Positions 18,945 to 28,806 of a stretch of DNA of 64,000 nt are shown here, in pieces. A model generated the notes under the pieces. It made no database searches. It was not told where the DNA came from and saw only the letters and a list, made by a program, of their open reading frames with translations. The stretch's first letter is position 1; each line of letters starts with the position of its first letter. Origin of the DNA: Pediococcus claussenii ATCC BAA-344 (GTDB lineage: Bacteria > Bacillota > Bacilli > Lactobacillales > Lactobacillaceae); NCBI RefSeq assembly GCF_000237995.1, contig NC_016605.1, positions 496,001 through 560,000 on the forward strand, in the 5' to 3' direction. The translations under genes were made by a program, and so were the position numbers.

Positions 18945-20777
18945 ATGTTTTCGTATTTGAAACGAATTTTAATTGGTAAACCCCTGAAAACTTTAGAGGA
19001 GGGGGGACAAGCTTTAACTAAATTTAGGGCTTTAGCGCTTTTGTCGTCCGATGCACTTTCATCCGTTGCTTATGGTACTGAAGAGATACTATCAGTTTTG
19101 GTTGTATTGTCTGCTGCGGCAACATGGTATTCATTGCCAATTGCTGCTATTGTTTTGGCCCTGTTATTTGCAATTGGGGTTTCATACCGACAAATCATTA
19201 ATGCTTACCCATCTGGTGGAGGAGCGTATGCTGTTGCCAGTACTAATTGGGGAACTTCGGCGGGTTTGGTTGCTGGGGGATCGTTACTGGTTGACTATAT
19301 GTTAACAGTTGCTGTTAGTGTTACCTCAGGAACGGAAGCAATTACTTCGGCAATTCCATCATTAATTAACTATCAAGTTCCAATTGCCATTTTGATTGTA
19401 CTTGGCATTATGGCACTTAATCTACGCGGCTTGCGCGAGTCGGCAAGCTTCTTAACTATTCCCGTGTACTTCTTTATCATTATGATCACAGGGATGGTTG
19501 CATTCGGCTTTTTTAATATTATTACAGGTCGAGCTGTATACCACGCTGCAACTGCTGTCGGAACAGCGGTACCTGGAATGACATTTGTCCTGTTTATGCG
19601 GGCGTTATCATCTGGTTCGTCTTCACTGACTGGTGTTGAGGCAATCAGTAATGCCGTACCTAACTTTAGGAAACCTAAACGACGTAATGCTGCAATGACA
19701 CTTACGATCATGGCACTTATCCTTGGAGTCTTTTTTGCGGGTATTACCGTCTTAGCATATTATGGCGGGATTGTCCCGAGCGCTAAGCAAACTGTTTTAT
19801 CACAAATTGGTGTATCGGTTTTTGGTCACGGAATTTTATACTACATGCTTCAGCTTTCAACGGCTTTGATTTTAGCGGTTGCTGCTAATACTGGATTTTC
19901 GGCTTTTCCAATGTTGGCCTATAATCTGGCAAAGGATAAATTTATGCCACACGCATATATGGATCGCGGAGACCGCTTGGGTTATTCTAATGGTATTATC
20001 TCGCTTGCTGCTGGTGCGATCGTGCTAATTCTAATTTTTCATGGTAAGACTAGCTTGTTGATCCCACTTTACGCAATCGGAGTTTTTGTACCATTTACTC
20101 TTTCCCAATCAGGTATGATTGTTCATTGGATGAGAGAACGTGGTAGAGGATGGCTGCTTAAATCGTCAGCAAATTTCCTTGGAGCCTTTTTATCTTTTGT
20201 TTTAGTATTATGTTTATTGTTCCTTCACTTTGGTAATGTATGGCCTTACTTTATCGTGATGCCTGTTATCCTTAGAATGTTTTATAAGATTCGTCAGCAC
20301 TATAATGCTGTTGCGGATCAGCTTAGACTTGTTGAAAAGGGAAAAGTTAAATTACATGAATACGATGGCTCAACGGTCATAGTGCTTGTCAGCAACGTTA
20401 CTCAAGTAACCTCCGGAGCAATTAATTATGCACGTTCCATTGGTGATTACGTTATTGCTATGCATGTTTCATTTGACTCTGATCCAGAAAAAGAACATAA
20501 AACGGCTATTGAGTTTAAAGCAGAATATCCTGATGTACGTTTTGTGGATATCCATTCATCATATCGATCAATCACAAATCCAACAATTCGTTTTTGTGAC
20601 GTAATTGCAAAACGTGCGGCGGAACGAAACTATACAACAACGGTCTTAGTACCACAATTTGTACCAAGAAGGCCATGGCAGAATATCTTGCATAATCAAA
20701 CTGCTTTAAGGTTAAGAGCTTCCTTAAACTCTCGGGAAAATATTATTGTTTCAACGTATAATTATCATTTGAAATAA
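18945..20777 (+). CDS. APC-superfamily amino-acid permease with cytoplasmic C-terminal domain
   Basis: Membrane transporter of 610 residues. It opens with a short cytoplasmic arm (ILIGKPLKTLEEGGQALTK) and then about twelve hydrophobic segments, with the APC motif ALSSDALSSVAYGTEEIL in the first helix. The last about 150 residues form a soluble domain (YDGSTVIVLVSNVTQVTSG onward) resembling a nucleotide-binding or UspA-like fold. Close relatives are annotated only as amino-acid permeases; the substrate is unknown. It stands alone between two terminators. Confidence 0.88.
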   Translation: MFSYLKRILIGKPLKTLEEGGQALTKFRALALLSSDALSSVAYGTEEILSVLVVLSAAATWYSLPIAAIVLALLFAIGVSYRQIINAYPSGGGAYAVASTNWGTSAGLVAGGSLLVDYMLTVAVSVTSGTEAITSAIPSLINYQVPIAILIVLGIMALNLRGLRESASFLTIPVYFFIIMITGMVAFGFFNIITGRAVYHAATAVGTAVPGMTFVLFMRALSSGSSSLTGVEAISNAVPNFRKPKRRNAAMTLTIMALILGVFFAGITVLAYYGGIVPSAKQTVLSQIGVSVFGHGILYYMLQLSTALILAVAANTGFSAFPMLAYNLAKDKFMPHAYMDRGDRLGYSNGIISLAAGAIVLILIFHGKTSLLIPLYAIGVFVPFTLSQSGMIVHWMRERGRGWLLKSSANFLGAFLSFVLVLCLLFLHFGNVWPYFIVMPVILRMFYKIRQHYNAVADQLRLVEKGKVKLHEYDGSTVIVLVSNVTQVTSGAINYARSIGDYVIAMHVSFDSDPEKEHKTAIEFKAEYPDVRFVDIHSSYRSITNPTIRFCDVIAKRAAERNYTTTVLVPQFVPRRPWQNILHNQTALRLRASLNSRENIIVSTYNYHLK

Positions 20778-20834
20778 GACTAAAGTTAGATGAGTCTATA
20801 TTTAATAGGCCCGTAGTTTTTCAGTTTTTGCATT

Positions 20835-20876
20835 GACCCCAATTGGTGAGGATTTATTCATCTTTTGGGGTCTTTT
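20835..20876 (+). terminator. Intrinsic terminator after the permease gene
   Basis: GACCCCAA (20835-20842) pairs with TTGGGGTC near 20865-20872, with inner GGTGA/TCATC pairing, then TTTTG. Confidence 0.8.
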
Positions 20877-21070
20877 GTTGCCTTGAGATTTAATGTGACT
20901 TGTTCGTCATATTTCATTATTTGGATTAGAAATAAAATTCTAAACGTCAACTTTGGTTCTGGCTTTTCATTTAATTGTGCTAATATTAAATTATTTAAGT
21001 AAGCAAAGAACATTTTGAAAACTACAAGCTACATTAAATTTGTTTATTTTGCTTTAAACATGATATTGAA

Positions 21071-21100
21071 TTGAAAAATCATGAATTTTTTCTGTATAAT
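21071..21100 (+). promoter_or_regulatory. Promoter of tagO
   Basis: TTGAAA (21071-21076), 18-nt spacer, consensus TATAAT (21095-21100), 30 nt before the chosen start. Confidence 0.7.
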
Positions 21101-21129
21101 GAAAGTAGTACTTTTAGAAGAGGATGAAT

Positions 21130-22335
21130 ATGCGATTTGAAATTATTGTTAGCTTGTTTGCAACAATGATCATTTCTGCTGTTTTAACTCCGTTTGTGAG
21201 GCGTTTTGCTTTTTTAATTGGTGCAGTTGATGAACCATCAGCTCGACGAGTTAATAAAGTTCCTATGCCCACAATGGGGGGACTTGCAATTTTTATTGCC
21301 TACAATTTTACAATGTTTGTGTTGATGCGGAATCAGATTCCCACTGCGCCAGACAAGTTGTTTCAATTCTGGGGAATGTTTGCGGGACAGTGTATTATTA
21401 TTATTACAGGAATGATCGATGATGTAGTTGAATTAAAGCCCTATCAAAAAATGATTGGTATTCTGCTGGCGGCGGTTGAGGTTTATTTCCTAGGTGGCGT
21501 ACGGATGACCACAATTACCCTTCCATTCCTTGGAATTTTAAATCTTGGTTGGATTGGATTTCCAGTTACAATTTTGTGGATTGCAGCAATCACTAATGCA
21601 ATTAATTTATTAGATGGATTAGATGGGCTAGCAACCGGAGTGTCAATTATTGCTTTATTTACAACAGGATTTACGGGTTTGTTTTTCCTGCCCTCTACTA
21701 ATATTTTAGTAGTGGTGATGATATTTACTTTGGTGGCAGCAGAGATTGGTTTTCTGCCATACAATTTTTTCCCTGCGCGAATCTACCTGGGAGATACAGG
21801 CGCTTTATTCATTGGTTTTATGATTTCTGTTTTTTCATTATCAGGATTAAAAAATGCGACATTTATTTCTGTAATTATTCCGTTAATGATTCTCGGTGTT
21901 CCAATAACGGATACGGTTTATGCAATGTTAAGACGTCGCTTGAATAACCAGTCAATTTCACACGCCGATAAACGTCATTTGCACCATCGATTAATGCAAA
22001 TGGGACTTACTCATCGGCAGACGGTTTTAGTTATTTACGGAATTTCTCTTATTTTTTCATTTATTGCACTACTTTATCCATTATCAACGATTTGGGGATC
22101 TGTTTTTTTAACGATCGGAATCTTAATTGGAATTGAAATTTTTGTTGAAGCAATTGGGTTGGTTGGGGAAAATCGAACTCCAGTTTTGAACTGGATTAGA
22201 AGGATTGTTAGTTCAAATACTTCTCAAGAGGCGAGCCAAGATTTTGAAAGAGAACATCCGCAAAAAGCGCCAACTAAAAACAAACAAGAGGAACCACTTA
22301 GTCGAGTTGTTAAAAATAGAAGGCAAAAAAAATAG
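21130..22335 (+). CDS. tagO: Undecaprenyl-phosphate N-acetylglucosaminyl 1-phosphate transferase (TagO/WecA family)
   Basis: Polytopic membrane enzyme that starts wall teichoic acid or other envelope polysaccharides by moving GlcNAc-1-P to undecaprenyl phosphate. The 401-residue protein has about ten membrane segments, DDVVELKPYQKM (Asp-Asp motif), NAINLLDGLDGLATG, FPARIYLGDTGALF and the HADKRHLHHRL loop tied to UDP-GlcNAc recognition. A charged cytoplasmic tail (about 60 residues) ends it. The ATG at 21130 is preferred over 21124 because AGAGG abuts the latter. Confidence 0.93.
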   Translation: MRFEIIVSLFATMIISAVLTPFVRRFAFLIGAVDEPSARRVNKVPMPTMGGLAIFIAYNFTMFVLMRNQIPTAPDKLFQFWGMFAGQCIIIITGMIDDVVELKPYQKMIGILLAAVEVYFLGGVRMTTITLPFLGILNLGWIGFPVTILWIAAITNAINLLDGLDGLATGVSIIALFTTGFTGLFFLPSTNILVVVMIFTLVAAEIGFLPYNFFPARIYLGDTGALFIGFMISVFSLSGLKNATFISVIIPLMILGVPITDTVYAMLRRRLNNQSISHADKRHLHHRLMQMGLTHRQTVLVIYGISLIFSFIALLYPLSTIWGSVFLTIGILIGIEIFVEAIGLVGENRTPVLNWIRRIVSSNTSQEASQDFEREHPQKAPTKNKQEEPLSRVVKNRRQKK

Positions 22336-22710
22336 AGAGTGAAGCAACCCGGTTAGGTTGTGAGGATTAGCAGGAAATAAGAATTATGACGGGCTTGGTC
22401 ATAGTTCTTATTTTTGGCTAACCGCAGGAAGCTGGGTTGAGCAACTCGTTTTAAAAAAAATAGAGAGTGAAGCAACCCGGTTAGGTTGTGAGGATTAGCA
22501 GGAAATAAGAATTATGACGGGCTTGGTCATAGTTTTTATTTTTGGCTAACCGCAGGAAGCTGGGTTGAGTAACTCATTTCAAAAAAATAGAGAGTGAAGC
22601 AACCCAGTTAGGTTGTGAGGATTAACAGGAAATAAGAATTATGACGGACTTGGTCATAGTTTTTATTTTTGGCTAACCACAGGAAGCTGGGTTGAGTAAC
22701 TCATTTCAAA
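22325..22710. repeat. Three tandem copies of a 127-128 bp structured repeat
   Basis: Units begin TAGAGAGTGAAGCAACCC at 22333, 22461 and 22588 and end near CAACTC or TAACTC. Copies differ at only a few positions. Each holds a central stem AAATAAGAATTATGAC / GTCATAGTTCTTATTT with a 7-nt loop, and outer GCAACCC / GGGTTG arms. A change in copies 2 and 3 (C to T in the right arm) turns a G-C into a G-U pair, so RNA pairing is kept. No open frame fits the array; it follows tagO directly. Confidence 0.9.
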
Positions 22711-22752
22711 TAAGGATTGTAGCAAAACATTATTTGCTACAATCCTTATTTT
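22711..22752. terminator. Strong terminator between tagO and the yigZ-family gene
   Basis: TAAGGATTGTAGCAAA (22711-22726) pairs perfectly with TTTGCTACAATCCTTA (22733-22748), loop of 6, then Ts on the plus strand; the A-rich 5' side may serve the converging minus-strand gene. Confidence 0.88.
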
Positions 22753-22768
22753 TATGCATCAGTTGAGG

Positions 22769-23401
22769 TTAAATTTGAATTGGAATAATTTGTTCCGGAC
22801 CATTTTTAAAAGAAACATTACCGTTTAGTAGACCAGTTAATTGTTCTTTAAAATTTAAAATATTATCCTTCAATATAGGAACTGAAAGAGTAACCTGAGT
22901 AGAATATTGTGAATTAAGTGTGGTTAGATTCTGTTGTTGCAAGAAATAATTTAGGGTATCAATGTTTTTATAATCAATCGTAACTAGCATGATTTGTTGA
23001 AGCACTAATCTAGCAAGACTAGCATCAGAAACGGCGAGAGAAACGCTAGATCCATAAGCTCGGATTAGACCACCGGCACCCAGTTTGATACCACCAAAGT
23101 ATCTAGTAACGATTGCAAGCACGTTGGTGAGCTCTTCCTTTTTTAAAACTTCTAGCATTGGAACACCTGCTGTGCCAGATGGTTCGCCGTCGTCTGATGC
23201 ACGTTGTATGTTAGAGTCGTTACCTAAAATATATGCGTAACAATTGTGATTTGCTTTTGATTCTTTCTTTGTGATTTCTTCAAGAAGCTTTTTTGCTGCA
23301 GTTTCTGTTTCAACTGGAATTAAGCGACAAATAAATCGCGATTTCTTAATGGTTTGTTCAATTTGAACATTTTTTATAACTGTAATTGAATTTTTGCTCA
23401 T
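22769..23401 (-). CDS. YigZ/YvyE family protein (IMPACT-type)
   Basis: Protein of 210 residues of the UPF0029/IMPACT family, with the N-terminal family block IKKSRFICRLIPVETE and diagnostic ASDDGEPSGTAGVPMLEVL near 74-92, FGGIKLGAGGLIRAYG near 107-122. A smaller EF-G domain-V-like C-terminal domain follows. The exact biochemical role is unsettled in bacteria; the eukaryotic relative IMPACT regulates translation control. Its start lies next to the comFA region, on the opposite strand, as in many lactobacilli. Confidence 0.92.
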   Translation of the reverse strand: MSKNSITVIKNVQIEQTIKKSRFICRLIPVETETAAKKLLEEITKKESKANHNCYAYILGNDSNIQRASDDGEPSGTAGVPMLEVLKKEELTNVLAIVTRYFGGIKLGAGGLIRAYGSSVSLAVSDASLARLVLQQIMLVTIDYKNIDTLNYFLQQQNLTTLNSQYSTQVTLSVPILKDNILNFKEQLTGLLNGNVSFKNGPEQIIPIQI

Positions 23402-23439
23402 TTAAAAAGTTTCTCCTAGATTTAAACGTATTTAATTAT

Positions 23440-24759
23440 ATGGACGAATTTGAAAAAAAGCAATTTTATGGCAGGTTAGTACCAATTTTATGTGGAGATG
23501 TTCAGCGATACAATGTTCAATATTTGCAACCATTTAAGGGTAACAACCCAAACGTGATATGCGAAAGATGTGGTACATGGCTAAATCGACGAGTTGCAAT
23601 ACTACCTAATCAACAGTTCTACTGTCGTAATTGTATTAATTTAGGAAGAATATCAACTCTAGTGAAGTTAGGAACCTTACCTGAACCTAATTTATTTAAA
23701 ATAGGGGTTGACTACCTGACCTGGGACGGAAAATTAACGTTGGATCAAAGAAGATGTGCCGATGACGTTGTTGAGGCGATCAAGAGCAATGAAACTTTAC
23801 TATTATGGGCGGTTACGGGTGCTGGGAAGACTGAAATGTTGTTTGAAGGTATTGATTTGGCTCTCAAACAAGGATTGCGTGTATGCGTTGCTTCCCCAAG
23901 GTTAGATGTTTGTAATGAATTGTATCCTAGGTTTCAAGAAGTCTTTCCGGCAAGCAGAATTTGTCTATTACATGGTGAATCGGAAATGACATATGAATAT
24001 GCGCAGTTTACAATTTGCAGCACCCACCAGTTATTGCGGTTTCGTAATGCGTTTGATGTATTGATTGTGGATGAGGTTGATGCGTTTCCATATGCTGGTA
24101 ATCCACAATTGATTTACGCGACAAAAAATGCAAAAAAAGATGACGGAACGTTAATTTATTTAACGGCAACACCAGGAAAAAGTCTATTAAAGCAAAGTAA
24201 AGTTGGGGCTATTCGTACCAGTTATTTATTAAAAAGATATCATGGAAATCCTCTGCCAGTCCCAATATGGAAAATTCAGTACGGATGGAGGAAGTTGGTT
24301 AAGCGAAGAAAATTAAGTAGATACTTGCGGTTATTTTTAAATAAACAGTTACCAGAAAAACATCAATTCTTGATTTTTGTTCCTAAAATAACTGATTTAG
24401 AACTTGTTAAGGATTGTATTGAAAAAAATATTAATGAAATAAAGATCGATACTGTTTGTTCTAATGATCCCAAACGAACAAGAAAGGTTCAAAAAATGCG
24501 CAATGGGGAAGTTGATGGACTAATAACCACCACAATTTTGGAACGAGGTGTAACTTTTCCAGAAATTGATGTAATGGTTTTAGGAGCAGATGATCCGATT
24601 TTTTCAATGGCAGCCTTGGTTCAAATTGCTGGTAGGGTCGGAAGAAGTTCGCGGCGCCCAAGTGGCAGAGTTTGGTTTGAATGCAACCAGTTGACTAGAG
24701 GTATTCTTAAAGCAATCAATACGATTAAATATATGAATAAAAAAGGATTTACTGAATAG
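23440..24759 (+). CDS. comFA: ComFA, ATP-dependent DNA helicase of the competence system
   Basis: DEAD-box-type translocase that helps pull single-stranded DNA into the cell during transformation. The 439-residue protein has an N-terminal zinc module (CERCG ... CRNC, about 46-72), Walker A AVTGAGKTEM near 128-137, VDEVDAFPY (Walker B) near 211-219, TATPGKS, and helicase C motifs VQIAGRVGRSSRRP. The start at 23440 is uncertain: no clear ribosome binding site is visible, and an earlier non-ATG start would overlap the divergent gene. Followed without a gap by comFC. Confidence 0.92.
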   Translation: MDEFEKKQFYGRLVPILCGDVQRYNVQYLQPFKGNNPNVICERCGTWLNRRVAILPNQQFYCRNCINLGRISTLVKLGTLPEPNLFKIGVDYLTWDGKLTLDQRRCADDVVEAIKSNETLLLWAVTGAGKTEMLFEGIDLALKQGLRVCVASPRLDVCNELYPRFQEVFPASRICLLHGESEMTYEYAQFTICSTHQLLRFRNAFDVLIVDEVDAFPYAGNPQLIYATKNAKKDDGTLIYLTATPGKSLLKQSKVGAIRTSYLLKRYHGNPLPVPIWKIQYGWRKLVKRRKLSRYLRLFLNKQLPEKHQFLIFVPKITDLELVKDCIEKNINEIKIDTVCSNDPKRTRKVQKMRNGEVDGLITTTILERGVTFPEIDVMVLGADDPIFSMAALVQIAGRVGRSSRRPSGRVWFECNQLTRGILKAINTIKYMNKKGFTE

Positions 24760-25428
24760 ATGGACTGCTTTTTATGTAATAAAAATACCTCACAAGAGTT
24801 GGACTTAGAATTTATTTTAAGCTGGCAAGGAATTCAGTCTGAACTTGTTTGCGTAGATTGCAAAAATTTGTTTGCACGGTTGGAAGATGGACAGATTTGT
24901 AAGGGATGTGGGCGTAGTTCTCAGAAAATTCAGTGTGCTGATTGTTCTAGGTGGGATGATGACTTTAGAAACATAGCAATGTATGAGTATAATGACGCAA
25001 TGAAGGACTACTTTAACAGATATAAGTTTTTGGGTGACTATTACTTAGCCAATGTTTTTAATCGTGAATTTAGTAGCTTTATTAGCAAAAATATCAAAGC
25101 GGGGGAGAAGTTAGTAACGATTCCTGTGGATGATTTAACAATGAAAACGCGAGGATTTAACCAAGTGGATGGAATAATTGGATTAGATACGTTAAACGTC
25201 TTGAACTCTATACGCCAAAGTGGTCAACTACATCAATTTCAATTATCCAGGCAGGAACGTTTAGAGCAAGATAACCATTTTACTATTGATGATCCTAAAC
25301 AAATTTTAGGTCAAGAAGTGGTTATTTTAGATGATATTTATACTACTGGTAAAACAGTTAGGGATGCTGCACGAGTATTGAAGAATAGCGGTTGTAAAAG
25401 TGTGAGATCTATTACATTGTGTCGATAA
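24760..25428 (+). CDS. comFC: ComFC, phosphoribosyltransferase-like competence protein
   Basis: Partner of ComFA in DNA uptake. The 222-residue protein has N-terminal cysteine pairs (CFLC; CVDC; CKGCG; CADC, a zinc-ribbon layout) and a C-terminal phosphoribosyltransferase fold with VVILDDIYTTGKTVRDAA (about 187-204). The ATG directly follows the comFA stop, so translation is coupled. Both genes are full length; whether the host is transformable cannot be judged without the comG, comE and comK/sigX genes. Confidence 0.93.
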   Translation: MDCFLCNKNTSQELDLEFILSWQGIQSELVCVDCKNLFARLEDGQICKGCGRSSQKIQCADCSRWDDDFRNIAMYEYNDAMKDYFNRYKFLGDYYLANVFNREFSSFISKNIKAGEKLVTIPVDDLTMKTRGFNQVDGIIGLDTLNVLNSIRQSGQLHQFQLSRQERLEQDNHFTIDDPKQILGQEVVILDDIYTTGKTVRDAARVLKNSGCKSVRSITLCR

Positions 25429-25578
25429 GAAGAGGAAATTTATATAATATTTTTAAGGGACATTCATTGTTAAAAACAGCGCTTTCATTTATAATGTGAT
25501 TATACAGAAGTGAACTAATTACTTTTATTTCTGTTATGCTAATCTGACGGTTAGCAAGTTGGAAGGGAGAGAAGTTCT

Positions 25579-26145
25579 ATGCTTGAATTTAATGTACGTG
25601 GTGAAAACATTGAGGTTACTGAAGCTATTCGTGATTATGTGGAAAAAAGAATCGGGAAAATCAATAAGTATTTTGATGATGGTTCTACTCCCAAGGCTCA
25701 CGTAAACCTAAAGGTATATCAAGATAAGACTGCAAAGGTAGAAGTAACAATTCCAATGTCAGCCCTTGTCTTGCGGGCAGAAGAAACTTCGCCAGATTTA
25801 TACGCAAGTGTCGATTTAGTAACAGACAAATTAGAGCGGCAAATTAGAAAGTATAAGACAAAAATTAATCGCAAATCGCGTGAAAAAGGATTTAAGGGTG
25901 TGGAAGTTCCAGATGAAGCATCTACGAATGATGAAGAATTTGATGATGAAAAAGTAAGTGAATTTGATATTGTAAGAACTAAACAGATTTCACTGAAACC
26001 AATGGACAGTGAAGAGGCTATCCTTCAAATGGATATGTTAGGACATAACTTCTTTATTTATGAGGACGCTGAAAGTGGAGCTGTTGACATTGTTTACCGT
26101 CGACGAGATGGTCGTTACGGCTTGATCGAATCAGGAGAGGAATAA
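25579..26145 (+). CDS. hpf: Ribosome hibernation promoting factor, long form
   Basis: Binds the 30S subunit and drives formation of inactive 100S ribosomes in stationary phase. The 188-residue protein has the N-terminal S30AE domain (LEFNVRGENIEVTEAIRDYVEKRIGK) and the C-terminal dimerisation domain (FDIVRTKQISLKPMDSEEAILQMDMLGHNFFIY), separated by an acidic linker, which defines the long form. GGAAGGGAGAG lies before the ATG. Placed just ahead of secA as in most Firmicutes. Confidence 0.96.
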   Translation: MLEFNVRGENIEVTEAIRDYVEKRIGKINKYFDDGSTPKAHVNLKVYQDKTAKVEVTIPMSALVLRAEETSPDLYASVDLVTDKLERQIRKYKTKINRKSREKGFKGVEVPDEASTNDEEFDDEKVSEFDIVRTKQISLKPMDSEEAILQMDMLGHNFFIYEDAESGAVDIVYRRRDGRYGLIESGEE

Positions 26146-26355
26146 ACTTTTGAAGCTTTGCAGACTGTTTTTGCTTAAAAATATTCTGTGAGGCTTTTTA
26201 TTTTGTTCAAAAGTAGCAGATTTTATTCGAATACATTAAAAAATGATTACAACGTTATCGTTATTTAAGTATCCGTGTTTAATTGTGTATTAAAGAATGA
26301 TAGAATTAAACAGAATATCTATATACAAGTACAAGAGTGAAAGGAAATTGTTAGA

Positions 26356-28716
26356 ATGCCAAATCCTTTAAGACGTTGGGTCGAAAGTGACTCACGTGAA
26401 TTGAAACGTTTAGGTCAAAAAGCAGACCAAATTGATGCATTAAAAGATGAGATGGAGAATCTCACTGATGAAGAATTACAGGCAAAAACTCCAGAATTAA
26501 AAGAGCGACTAAAAAATGGCGAAACACTAGATGATATATTGGTAGAAGCCTTTGCCGTTGCCCGTGAGGGAGCAAAGCGCGTCTTGGGATTATTTCCATT
26601 TCGAGTTCAGTTAATGGGTGGAATAGTACTTCATGGTGGTAATATTGCTGAAATGAAGACTGGTGAAGGGAAAACCTTAACAGCTACTTTACCGGTTTAT
26701 TTGAATGCTCTTGCAGGCAAGGCCCTGCTCTTGATTACTGTTAACGAATATTTGGCGGAACGTGATTCGACTGAAATGGGTGAGCTATATAACTGGTTAG
26801 GACTGACAGTTGGTTTGAATATCACAGAAAAGTCTCCAGATGAAAAGCGGGAAGCCTATGCTGCTGATATCACATACTCGACTAATAGTGAGATTGGGTT
26901 TGATTACCTGAGGGATAACATGGTTGTATACAAGGAAGACATGGTACAACGTCCTCTTAATTTTGCTTTAGTTGATGAGGTGGACTCGGTATTAATTGAT
27001 GAAGCGCGAACTCCATTAATTATTTCAGGGCAATCCGAAGCTGGAACACATATGTATGAACAGGCGGATCAGTTTGTAAAAACTTTAAGTCAAAATGACT
27101 ACAAGATTGATTGGGAATCAAAATCGATCACTCTGACCGAAGATGGTATTAGACGTGCTGAAAAATATTTCCATCAAAAGAATTTATATGATGTAGAAAA
27201 TGCGTCATTGAATCATCATTTGGACCAAGCGCTTCGTGCCAACTATATTATGCAATCGGATAAAGATTATGTTGTGCAAGAAGGTGAAGTTTTAATTGTT
27301 GACCAATTCACTGGACGTGTAATGGAGGGACGTCGTTTTTCAGATGGGCTTCATCAAGCGATTGAAGCTAAGGAACATGTTGAGATCCAAGAAGAAAATA
27401 AGACTATGGCTAATATCACATACCAAAATCTTTTCCGAATGTATCATAAATTGGCTGGTATGACTGGTACCGCCAAAACGGAACAAGAAGAATTTCGTGA
27501 AATTTATAACATGGAAGTTATAACTATTCCAACTAATCGTCCAATTCAGCGTGATGATCGTCCGGATGTTCTATATCCAACTCTTGAAAGCAAGTTTGCA
27601 GCTGTTGTGAAAGAAATTAAAGAACTACATTCCAAAGGGCAACCAATGCTAATTGGTACTGTAGCCGTTGAGACTTCTGAATATTTATCACGTTTATTAG
27701 ACCGTGAGAATATTCCACACGTTGTTTTGAATGCTAAGAATCACGCACGCGAGGCCGAAATCGTTATGAATGCTGGGCAACGTGGTGCGGTTACAATTGC
27801 TACAAACATGGCTGGACGTGGTACTGATATTAAGTTGGGACCTGGCGTAAAAGAAGTTGGGGGCTTAGCAGTTATTGGTACTGAACGACATGAATCACGT
27901 CGTATTGATAATCAGCTTCGTGGCCGTGCAGGACGACAAGGTGACCCTGGTATGTCACAATTTTACTTGTCGCTTGAAGATGACCTGATGATTCGTTTTG
28001 GTTCGGAAAGAATTAAGAATTTATTGAGTCGAATGCGAGTGGATGATGAAGACGCGGTAATCCGTAGTCGCATGATTACTCGTCAAGTTGAATCGGCTCA
28101 AAAACGAGTTGAAGGTAACAATTATGATTCTCGAAAAAATGTTCTTCAATATGACGATGTAATGCGTGCTCAACGTGAAGTTATGTATGCAGAACGACAA
28201 AGAGTCATCATGGAAGATAAGGATTTAAAAAATGTTATTATGCCAATGGCTTATCGAACTATTGATCGGGTAGTTGACGCACAAACACAAACTTCAAAGA
28301 AAAAATTTGATCTAGAGACCATAGTAGAGTTTGCACGAAACGTTCTTGTTCGTGAAGATGATATTATTAAATCCGATTTAGCAGGAATGAATGCCGATCA
28401 AATTAAGAAGTATTTGTATGGGTTAGCTGACAAAGTCTATAAGGAAAAAGAAGAACAACTATATGAGCCTGAACAAATTTTGGAATTTGAAAAGGTTGTC
28501 ATTTTGAGGGTTGTTGACCAACATTGGACTGATCATATTGATACAATGGACCAATTACGACAATCAGTTGGTCTTCGTGGTTATGGGCAATTAAATCCTT
28601 TGGTTGAGTATCAGCAAGAAGGATACCGGATGTTTAACGAAATGATTAGTGATATTGAATATGAAGCAACACGATTATTTATGAAATCTGAGATTCGTCA
28701 AAATCTAGAGAGATAA
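26356..28716 (+). CDS. secA: Preprotein translocase ATPase SecA
   Basis: Motor that drives secretory proteins through SecYEG. The 786-residue protein has [14 protein letters not shown] (Walker A, about 97-110), [24 protein letters not shown] (DEAD box), [16 protein letters not shown] (helicase motif), [10 protein letters not shown] and [16 protein letters not shown] in the scaffold domain. It ends at [12 protein letters not shown] without the C-terminal zinc-binding Cys-x-Cys tail found in Bacillus and Escherichia coli; other lactobacilli also lack it. AAAGGAA precedes the ATG. Confidence 0.98.
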   Translation: MPNPLRRWVESDSRELKRLGQKADQIDALKDEMENLTDEELQAKTPELKERLKNGETLDDILVEAFAVAREGAKRVLGLFPFRVQLMGGIVLHGGNIAEMKTGEGKTLTATLPVYLNALAGKALLLITVNEYLAERDSTEMGELYNWLGLTVGLNITEKSPDEKREAYAADITYSTNSEIGFDYLRDNMVVYKEDMVQRPLNFALVDEVDSVLIDEARTPLIISGQSEAGTHMYEQADQFVKTLSQNDYKIDWESKSITLTEDGIRRAEKYFHQKNLYDVENASLNHHLDQALRANYIMQSDKDYVVQEGEVLIVDQFTGRVMEGRRFSDGLHQAIEAKEHVEIQEENKTMANITYQNLFRMYHKLAGMTGTAKTEQEEFREIYNMEVITIPTNRPIQRDDRPDVLYPTLESKFAAVVKEIKELHSKGQPMLIGTVAVETSEYLSRLLDRENIPHVVLNAKNHAREAEIVMNAGQRGAVTIATNMAGRGTDIKLGPGVKEVGGLAVIGTERHESRRIDNQLRGRAGRQGDPGMSQFYLSLEDDLMIRFGSERIKNLLSRMRVDDEDAVIRSRMITRQVESAQKRVEGNNYDSRKNVLQYDDVMRAQREVMYAERQRVIMEDKDLKNVIMPMAYRTIDRVVDAQTQTSKKKFDLETIVEFARNVLVREDDIIKSDLAGMNADQIKKYLYGLADKVYKEKEEQLYEPEQILEFEKVVILRVVDQHWTDHIDTMDQLRQSVGLRGYGQLNPLVEYQQEGYRMFNEMISDIEYEATRLFMKSEIRQNLER

Positions 28717-28728
28717 ATTGAATGCGGA

Positions 28729-28770
28729 GGGGTTAAACGAGATCTAATAATTTCGTTTGCCCCTTTTGTT
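28729..28770 (+). terminator. Terminator-like hairpin after secA
   Basis: GGGGTTAAACGA (28729-28740) pairs with TCGTTTGCCCC (28753-28763) and is followed by TTTTG. Confidence 0.75.
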
Positions 28771-28806
28771 TCAATTTAAATTATCAACATACAGTAGGAG
28801 TTTAGA

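Larger units (their letters stand above)
20778..21129. other. Intergenic region between the permease gene and tagO
   Basis: Holds a terminator for the permease gene (20835-20876) and a promoter for tagO (21071-21100). The AT-rich stretch between them (about 20880-21070) shows no open frame or strong fold that I can support. Confidence 0.7.

Noticed and set aside
22325-22710. CRISPR-like array
   Set aside because: Whole 127-bp units repeat directly with no unique spacers and no cas genes nearby.
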